Made by a program: the position numbers and the translations under genes | Source: Paraburkholderia elongata | GTDB lineage: Bacteria > Pseudomonadota > Gammaproteobacteria > Burkholderiales > Burkholderiaceae | Assembly (NCBI RefSeq): GCF_013177735.1 | Contig: NZ_WOEZ01000327.1 | Span: 1-49,772, forward strand | Length of the DNA: 49,772 bases | Direction: 5' to 3' | Part shown: piece after piece, positions 43,919 to 49,772 of the stretch | Layout: each line of letters begins with the position of its first letter | How positions within the stretch are numbered: position 1 is the first letter of the stretch | Notes under the pieces: generated by a model | What the model saw: the letters and a program-made list of their open reading frames with translations, nothing else | Told to the model about the DNA's origin: nothing | The model's database searches: none

Positions 43919-44046
43919 TGTTTCTCCGGGTTAATTGCTCGACTGAATTCAGTATCGCTGATCGGCACCGCATTTCTAGCCCCCATGAAGCGGGGGCGAT
44001 GGTGCAGTTGCTCGCTCGACACATTTCGTAACCGATATCGCGCCGC

Positions 44047-45534
44047 TTACCTGCGGCTTCCTCGACTATCTATTGGGGCAGGGGCAGCGGCAATCGCGTG
44101 CTCGTCTGATTCGAAGGAACGCCCGGCACCGTCGACAACCCGAAGCATGTTGCTCAGGTAGGTCGCGCTCGTCTCATCCCCTTCTTCGGACATGATCCGG
44201 ATGTACACAGGCGTCGAAAGCAGCGCCTCGAGCTCGGCCCGCAGCGCGTATGTGGGCTGGCCGGTCTCCCCGAATGTCATGAACTCGTACGGAACGGCCG
44301 CGTCCTGCGGGCGACGCCTACCCATCGCCCGGGCACCGACCAGGTAGAGGCTGATGAAGCGGTGGCGCTCAATCGCCCCGCGGATCGCGTCAAGGTGCGG
44401 CTGAAGAGAATCCAGTTCCGCGATCGCGCGGTTCTTCTGGATTTCGCCCATGTTGACCACGCTGCCGCAGTAGGCGCTGATGATCGACACGCGGGAGTGG
44501 CCGAGAAGCTGGGCTACCAGTTGAGCCGCCACACGCGTTTCGCCGCGCAGCGGGCTATTTCCACCCCGGATCGCGCTCTGCACACCCGACAGGTGCTCGA
44601 ACTCGTTATTGGCGACCTCGTGGCGCAGTCCGTGGAGCGTGACGCCCAGTTTGGCCTTCGTCAGCCCGAACTTCTGGGCGATGTAGTCAAGGCGGCGGAC
44701 ATTGGTCTTGAGCGACTCACCTGGCCAGCCGAGAAAGCCGTCATGGTCTTGCACCGCGGCTTGAAGCTGGCGCAGAACGTCGAGCTTTTCCGGCGTATCG
44801 AGAGGGAGCACGCGATACCGGCCACCCTTCGTGCCTTTCTTGATCGGAAGACCCGATCCGCTCGCGGCAATCGCGGTCTTCAGTTCCTCGCGCGACACCT
44901 TCAGATCGCTGAATGCGACGATTTTCGTGGTGCCGCCCACTACGACCGTCGCATATGGACGGATACAGACCATCTCTAGGCGGCGCAGCCCCCACGTCCG
45001 GCCAGCGAGCAGCATCAGCCCGGCGCGCTCGTCAGCCCGCCGAATCTCGGCCAGCTTATCGTCTACGTCCACGCCGTTTCCCGACCAGCTCTTGTCCGTC
45101 TGAGCAGAGAGCGTGCGCTTGGCCCGCTTTGGGTCTTTCACGTACTGCGCGGTCGGGCCGATAAGGCCCTGCTTACCGATCCAGTTGCAGAAGATACGGA
45201 AGGTCGTGATCCTGTTCTGTATGGTCGAAGCGGCCTTGCGCTCATCGACCCACTTATCCACAAGCGCCTGCATGTGCTTCTGCCGGAAGCTGGTAATCGT
45301 GTCGAACCGGTATCCGAGGATGCGCAGTTCACGGAAGCCCTGGTAGAGGATATGGCCACGGGCTTCACGCGTCTTGTCGGCTGCACGGCGGTCGCCGCGA
45401 ACCGTCCGCAGGTTCTCCCGTTGCTTGAGAATGTCGGCCAGTTGCTTCTTCCAGTTCCCAGGACGAATTGAAGCGTGCCCACCGTGCCTGGGCGCGTCTG
45501 CTGCCTTACCACCCTTGTCGAAAAATTCTGTCAT
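44047..45534 (-). CDS. Tyrosine recombinase / integrase
   Basis: The 495-residue protein has the catalytic set of tyrosine recombinases: Arg in TWGLRRLEM (near 184), Lys in KKGTKGGRYRV (near 236), HGLRH (His301, Arg304), LLGHSRVS (His346) and the nucleophile in ISAYCGS (Tyr355). An N-terminal core-binding domain and a long C-terminal extension (about 140 residues) surround it. Such integrases move plasmids, islands or phages. No adjacent att repeat was identified. It appears intact and is transcribed from the gene-poor stretch on its right. Confidence 0.88.
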   Translation of the reverse strand: MTEFFDKGGKAADAPRHGGHASIRPGNWKKQLADILKQRENLRTVRGDRRAADKTREARGHILYQGFRELRILGYRFDTITSFRQKHMQALVDKWVDERKAASTIQNRITTFRIFCNWIGKQGLIGPTAQYVKDPKRAKRTLSAQTDKSWSGNGVDVDDKLAEIRRADERAGLMLLAGRTWGLRRLEMVCIRPYATVVVGGTTKIVAFSDLKVSREELKTAIAASGSGLPIKKGTKGGRYRVLPLDTPEKLDVLRQLQAAVQDHDGFLGWPGESLKTNVRRLDYIAQKFGLTKAKLGVTLHGLRHEVANNEFEHLSGVQSAIRGGNSPLRGETRVAAQLVAQLLGHSRVSIISAYCGSVVNMGEIQKNRAIAELDSLQPHLDAIRGAIERHRFISLYLVGARAMGRRRPQDAAVPYEFMTFGETGQPTYALRAELEALLSTPVYIRIMSEEGDETSATYLSNMLRVVDGAGRSFESDEHAIAAAPAPIDSRGSRR

Positions 45535-45798
45535 TCGTGTGCTCCTGATTCCTGTTGCCTTGGTGTGCTCTCACGGTCGGTGAGTGAGCGCGTCGATCCT
45601 TCAACCGGTCTCATTCCCGCAGGAATCGGTACATAGGCGTTCCAATCCCTCCGGGCCTGAGACCGGATCTCTGCTTCTGTTCCTACGGGGTGCTTCTTGT
45701 CGCCTTCCGGAGCGACGGGGGTGGCAGAGCCTGTACGTTAGAAACTACTGGAACTGCACCACCGATCCCTCGGCCGTACAGATGCGCTTTCGCGCCAT

Positions 45799-45821
45799 CC
45801 CCGCTTGTTTCCCAAGCGGGG
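45799..45821. terminator. Terminator-like hairpin
   Basis: CCCCGCTTG and CAAGCGGGG form a nine-pair stem with the loop TTTCC, followed on the plus strand by sequence with T runs (a TTTTTT lies 14 bases beyond). It lies upstream of the integrase in a stretch (45535-46843) where no gene is recognised on either strand. Confidence 0.5.
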
Positions 45822-46843
45822 AGCCTTTGTCGCGTTTTTTAGAGGTGCGACTTCCTCCTGACTCTCGGTTGGCGCCCCAAGCGCTTCCCGAACGAATCTG
45901 GTTCCTCCCATTCCTTCCCTTGCGGCCTCCGAACCCGTGACGAGGTTCGAGCAAGTTGCCAGATATCCGGCCCGCCCCCGATTCGCCTCAACGGGCGCTC
46001 GAAAACGAGGAGGTCGGCTTCCATGCGTTTCGCACGAAGCCGCGTCCAGCGGAATGGCAGTCATCGGAATAACTAAAAGCGCATGCGCTTCGTGCCAGTG
46101 GATTCCGCCCGTGTAGGTCAGGCGGCTGGCGGGCTGCTCCAGGCGGAGCAATCACACATTTGGGGTCGGTGGTGTCTACCGATTCCGTTTTGCGAGAAAG
46201 TCACGCCGTACGCTTCCTGACGGAATGTAAGCGGCGAGAGCTTTCGTTGAGCCAGAGGCTTCCAGTGCTGACGTTGACGCTGATCGCACGCTCGATGCGT
46301 GACGCTTGCCGGACCAACCCGGCGCAATTCGCGCAGGAGGTCTTCGTGCGATCAGGGGGCATTGTCGAGAAAAACATCTAGCGGGGGCAGTGCCCGGGGT
46401 CGCTGATTGGCGAGCCGGGCGAATCCGCGACGGATCCACGAGTTGCGTTTTGCCCGAGCGATCCTCATCGGATTTCGGGCGAGGCTGATGCCTCGACTGT
46501 CCTGCTTTTGGACGCGTTGCGCGTCCGGTTCCGAGGCCGCCTACGTGTTGGCGTCGGTGGCTAGATACGGCCCAGCTGCCGATCAACGCACCGTGCGGTG
46601 CGATCGATGGTTCGCAGAATAGAGAGGTAAACGCTTCCTGTCAAGAATCAAAATCGCGTCACCACCCCGTTACCTATCCCAAAAGACCGCCGAAATCCAT
46701 GTGCTCATGTGTCTCACGCACGTGGCAGGACACTCTCTTTTCACTACCATTCTCAAGCCGACACAAAAACGAGAGGACGGTGCACCGTTAACGTCAATCA
46801 TCTCGCCAACGTCGCGGCCAAGCGTCGAGAAATCGGCCAGGAA

Positions 46844-46956
46844 TGGCCAATAACTGGCCACGCCGTGAATTCTCTCCTCGTTCCGAACCAAGCCTGAAAC
46901 GGTTTGCTGGCCATTTATTGGCCACTTACTGGCCGGGAATGGCCAATAAGTGGCCA
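46844..46956 (+). repeat. Helically phased TGGCC repeats, parC-like centromere
   Basis: TGGCC(A) recurs at 46844, 46855, 46908, 46919, 46930, 46940 and 46951, that is at 11-base (once 10-base) steps, in two clusters separated by about 47 bases. Weaker GGCCA words at 46816 and 46835 may extend the first cluster. Typical units are TGGCCAATAAC and TGGCCACTTAC. A further set (TTCTTG words from 46961 to 47020) follows. Two clusters of 11-base repeats around a promoter, before an actin-type segregation gene, is the known layout of type II partition centromeres. Confidence 0.6.
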
Positions 46957-47019
46957 TAATTTCTTGCCAAGAAGTTTCTTGGCACCATCCTTCTCGATGC
47001 TTCTTGTGGAGAACTTCTT

Positions 47020-47331
47020 GTGAGCAAACCTTTCCCGCCCATTGTTCGAGCCATTTACGTCGGCTACGGCCACACGAAATACCCGATTCCCCAGTGCAGC
47101 ATTGACACCGATGCCCAGGTTTCCCTCTTTCTGTTGCTCGCCCATGAGCGAAATGCTGATGTCGATCGGCAACCTCTCCGACGTCGACAACATCCTGATC
47201 ACGGGCGACGGATCCTACCTGTTCGTTTGAATACATCAGGAATGAACCGGGCAGAACGCACAACCAGATCCACACCGATACCGAGCCGGTCTACATCAAC
47301 GTCCGAGGGTTTCAGTACGCCGGTGAATTCT
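47020..47331 (+). pseudogene. ParM/StbA-like actin-type segregation ATPase, decayed
   Basis: From a GTG at 47020 the sequence reads VRAIYVGYGHTKYPI, the first phosphate loop of actin-like plasmid ATPases (normally VDVGYGNTK; the Asp is changed to Tyr). After about 45 codons the coding sequence skips the whole middle. It resumes in another frame with MLMSIGNLSDVDNILITGDG (the second phosphate region) and then in a third with PVYINVRGFQYAGE (the C-terminal helix). At least two frame changes and a large internal deletion make it inactive. It lies directly after the parC-like repeats. Confidence 0.65.
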
Positions 47332-47616
47332 GGCTTGCACGCGACGCGCGCTGCGTGAGGAACGGGAACATGGCTTGCATTCCTTCCGGCTTTCGCCTGC
47401 GGAGCTCTGTTCCAGCGCGTCACGCTGTTTTGCGACACCTGGAACGTCTCGGAAACGAAGTCGACGCGAATAGCGAACTTCTCCGACTTGCAGGGTAGGG
47501 AGCGCAGCTTGAGGAACTGAACGGTCCAGTCCCCGCCCTCGACTGCTAACGGAAGGGCTTGAAACAGAGGGGCACTTCCGTAAATTGACTCCTGTGGTAC
47601 CAACAAGGAGAAAGCC

Positions 47617-47991
47617 ATGAGCGTGACCAGCCAATACATGTGCGAATACGCGCAACTCGATCGCCGGAGCGTTCCGTCGCAATTGCGCGGCAACGGCGAC
47701 GGCCGGAACGAGCTGTACGACCTCTTCCTCCGGATGGAGGTGATGGGAAACGGACTGTTCGAAAAGAATGGCGACGTCTTTGACGCCTATGCAGCGGCGA
47801 TGTCCGGCACGAAGCTCACGCCGGCGTCTGCGTGGCTGCTGGTCCGCCTGGGTCGCGCAATGAACAGGCTGGAGTCAATCTCCGAAAGGCTCGCCAAAGT
47901 CGCCGCGAAGTACGACAGGGACCCGCCGGACTCCAACGGGGCACGTGGTCGACGCATTCAACCCAGCTTTCTTGCGGGGAACTTGCTGTGA
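47617..47991 (+). CDS. Hypothetical protein
   Basis: The 124-residue protein (MSVTSQYMCEYAQLDRRSVP, end IQPSFLAGNLL) is helical in the middle (ASAWLLVRLGRAMNRLESIS, then ERLAKVAAKY). AAGGAG lies just upstream of the ATG. No family is recognised. It lies where a partition adaptor gene would follow parM, but no ribbon-helix-helix domain is visible. The 47332-47616 interval holds only decayed sequence. Confidence 0.6.
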   Translation: MSVTSQYMCEYAQLDRRSVPSQLRGNGDGRNELYDLFLRMEVMGNGLFEKNGDVFDAYAAAMSGTKLTPASAWLLVRLGRAMNRLESISERLAKVAAKYDRDPPDSNGARGRRIQPSFLAGNLL

Positions 47992-48034
47992 ATGCCCTCG
48001 TTGACGGCCTCCCTCCGCTTGCTGGCTGAGTGTC

Positions 48035-48205
48035 CGGGGCGGTTGCTTCGATAACGCCGTGGCATACCAGTCGATCAACCCGAACGTGCTTCGTGCCATT
48101 GCGTGGTATGGGTCCAAGGGAAACCCAACTGCTGTGCATCGTAACGCGAACGGGTCAAATGATATTGGGGAGTTGCAGATCAATGCCGTCCAAAACAGCG
48201 CCTGA
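48035..48205 (+). pseudogene. Lytic transglycosylase (VirB1/PilT-type) remnant without catalytic glutamate
   Basis: The frame reads CFDNAVAYQSINPNVLRAIA, then WYGSKGNPTAVHRNANGSND and IGELQINAV. This matches the soluble lytic transglycosylase fold used by conjugation systems, where WxESxGNP carries the catalytic Glu. Here that residue is Gly. The 5' signal region is in another frame and the 3' third is missing. It is a dead remnant of a conjugation-associated gene. Confidence 0.7.
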
Positions 48206-48315
48206 GAACGGGTCTTTTTCCCCACACGGAAGGAATCGGGATATGGCTACGGCCAGCGGAACGCCCGTTTCTGCTCAACAAAAGAGGCAAGCCGCCGGTT
48301 ATCAGCGACCTGTCC

Positions 48316-49772
48316 TCAGGGAAACTGCAGCATCTCGTTACGGGAGATGGTCTCCCTGGCCTCGACGATGTCGGCAATGGTGAGGCTACCTTCTTCGCCG
48401 TCCACCATTCTCACCGCGCACTGATTCGCAGCCTCCTGGAGAATTGCGTCGACGTTCGCGATCGACTCCCCTTTCAGCGCGCGCACGGCTCGGGTGAGAA
48501 AACCGTTCAACGGCTCGATGCCTCGCTTTTCCAGCCAGGCCGAGACGAACCTCCGGATGCCCGCGTCATCCGGCAACTCGAAACGGACCTTCTCGGTAAA
48601 GCGCCCACCACGCATCGCCGCTTCGTCAATCTCGTCAACGAAATTCGTCGCGGCGACGAACACGATATCCGGCGTTTTCCCTGTCGCCCCATCGATTGTG
48701 GTCAGGATCCTGTTCGTCAAAGACGCGACATTCGACAACTGACGGTTCCGCAGGATGTCGTCGGCTTCGTCCAGAAACACGATCACGGGGCGGATGTCCT
48801 TTGCTTCACGGATCAGCTTGTCCCACGACGACGCGTCGGCCATCACCGCACTGCCCGTGATCTGCAGGAATGCCCAACCCGTTTCCTTCGCCAGCGCCCG
48901 GGCTGCCTCGGTCTTGCCGGTCCCCGGAGGCCCGTAGAATACGATGCCAGTCGGCGCCTTACCACCCTTCTCTTCAATCAGGCCGAGCTTCGCCATTCGG
49001 GTAGCAATGGCCCTCAGGCGCTTGCTCGATGCAACCGGAAGGATGATTTCGTCGAGGCCTTTGGTGCCTTCCGGGATCTGGCCGGCGCGTCCCTGCAATG
49101 CTCGCATTGCAGCCATGAGATCGTCGAAGCCGAAGGTGTTGCGGTTGGACTCGCGCTTCATTTCCCGGACTTGCTCACCGACCGACTGGATCCGCTTGCT
49201 CGAATAGCCCACCCAACGCGTTGCCGCACGCTCGATCGCGCTGTACGGAATCTCCGCATGAGGAACGTGGCGCCTGAGTGAAGTCTCCAGAAGGGCAATC
49301 CGCGCCGGTTCATCCGGCGTAGGGACTTCGATCTTGAAGTCAAAGCGCCCTTCACGCATGCCGGCCGCGTCCAGCTTGTCGAGGTAATTCGTCGCCGCAA
49401 CGACGACAACCCGATACGCCCGGATATCGACCAGTTCGGTCAGCAGCGCGTTAGTGATCTTTCCTTCTTCGCCGCTCGAGTCCGTCATTCCGGCGCGATC
49501 GGGTAGCATACTGTCGGCCTCGTCAATGAACAACATACACGGGGCATGAGCCTTGGCATCGGCGAAAGCCTGCACAATACTTTCCGTCGTCTGATTCTTC
49601 CACCGGCTTGCGACATCGCTGCTGCGCAACCTGATAAGCGGAAGCTTGAACTCCCCTGCAAGGCATTCCGCGAACCCGGTCTTGCCATTGCCCGGTTCGC
49701 CGTGCAGCAGAATACCGTTACGCGGGTCCTCGCCATCACTGCGTTTCGCCAGGATGTCCGTCACAGCGCCGC
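48316..49772 (-). CDS. Tandem AAA+ ATPase (CDC48/FtsH-like modules), 5' end outside the window
   Basis: At least 482 residues are present with two AAA+ modules. The first has Walker A GEPGNGKT (22-29 from the GTG at 49764), Walker B MLFIDEAD and sensor VVAATN. The second has GPPGTGKT (278-285), IVFLDEADD and VAATN, with the REGRFDFK and RGGRFTEK second-region motifs. The frame stays open to the right edge, so the true start and any N-terminal substrate domain are beyond it. Proteins of this make-up remodel or unfold other proteins. The partner is unknown. The neighbouring remnants suggest plasmid origin. Confidence 0.85.
   Translation of the reverse strand, partial: GAVTDILAKRSDGEDPRNGILLHGEPGNGKTGFAECLAGEFKLPLIRLRSSDVASRWKNQTTESIVQAFADAKAHAPCMLFIDEADSMLPDRAGMTDSSGEEGKITNALLTELVDIRAYRVVVVAATNYLDKLDAAGMREGRFDFKIEVPTPDEPARIALLETSLRRHVPHAEIPYSAIERAATRWVGYSSKRIQSVGEQVREMKRESNRNTFGFDDLMAAMRALQGRAGQIPEGTKGLDEIILPVASSKRLRAIATRMAKLGLIEEKGGKAPTGIVFYGPPGTGKTEAARALAKETGWAFLQITGSAVMADASSWDKLIREAKDIRPVIVFLDEADDILRNRQLSNVASLTNRILTTIDGATGKTPDIVFVAATNFVDEIDEAAMRGGRFTEKVRFELPDDAGIRRFVSAWLEKRGIEPLNGFLTRAVRALKGESIANVDAILQEAANQCAVRMVDGEEGSLTIADIVEARETISRNEMLQFP

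Noticed and set aside
46844..46956. CRISPR-like array
   Set aside because: The repeats are 5-6 bases at 10-11 base steps with no spacers of 25-40 bases and no cas genes; they fit a centromere or operator array.
47199..47693. 164-codon minus-strand frame over the parM remnant
   Set aside because: The plus strand shows recognisable actin-type segments here; the minus frame has no family sequence.

Overview
The window looks like an accessory region (secondary chromosome, megaplasmid or genomic island) of a high-GC betaproteobacterium of the Burkholderia / Paraburkholderia / Caballeronia group. The evidence is codon and GC character, a Burkholderia-type phthalate (oph) gene set, DUF3303, BON and KfrA-like proteins, and a large number of insertion sequences and broken genes. 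No rRNA, tRNA or CRISPR array was seen.

Region 1 (1-5.9 kb): a divergent catabolic cluster on the minus strand encodes a UbiD-type decarboxylase, a UbiX-type flavin prenyltransferase and the start of a molybdenum hydroxylase large subunit. A LysR regulator lies opposite, with a clear dyad in the shared promoter. The aldehyde dehydrogenase after lysR is frameshifted and cut off by an IS6-family remnant. Next to that, an IS3-family element is fused in frame to the N-terminus of a chemotaxis receptor.

Region 2 (5.9-16 kb): a nearly complete phthalate 4,5-dioxygenase pathway: reductase (ophA1), MFS permease (ophD), 4,5-dihydroxyphthalate decarboxylase (ophC), porin, MarR regulator, a second quinolinate phosphoribosyltransferase (nadC/ophE), cis-dihydrodiol dehydrogenase (ophB) and dioxygenase (ophA2). 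Four copies of an 18-bp element, TATAATTAGATATCTAAT or close to it, stand upstream of four transcription units, each pointing at the gene it precedes. They are the probable operators of the MarR protein. A decayed ABC-transporter ATPase lies between ophC and the porin.

Region 3 (16-24 kb) is mobile and foreign. It has an IS200-type element, a KfrA remnant between two sets of short end-like repeats, and a 910-residue protein joining a Cas4/RecB-like domain, an RNase H-like DEDD exonuclease domain and an IS66-type DDE transposase. An FRG-domain gene follows, split by an IS630 element whose precise removal restores one reading frame. The fusion protein is the best candidate here for an undescribed system.

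Region 4 (24-36 kb): small secreted proteins and lipoproteins, a BON-domain protein and an ABC substrate-binding protein flanked by two 158-bp MITE copies. Many gene fragments follow (formamidase, VOC, NHL, HAD, PAP2, Tn3 transposase, HU, nuoN, gntP).

Region 5 (36-38.3 kb): a compact minus-strand operon of seven small genes. It begins with a ribbon-helix-helix-like protein under a double ATGTACAT operator and includes a 63-residue P-loop peptide resembling the start of TrbE/VirB4.

Region 6 (38.6-49.8 kb): a flavoenzyme remnant with an alpha/beta hydrolase, a broken PLP lyase, a broken HNH-type gene, a ParDE toxin-antitoxin pair, small lipoproteins and a tyrosine recombinase. A helically phased 11-bp repeat array (parC-like) stands before a decayed ParM-like actin gene, followed by a lytic transglycosylase remnant and a tandem AAA+ ATPase running off the right edge. 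The partition remnants, conjugation-like fragments and recombinases suggest that part of this DNA came from a plasmid.
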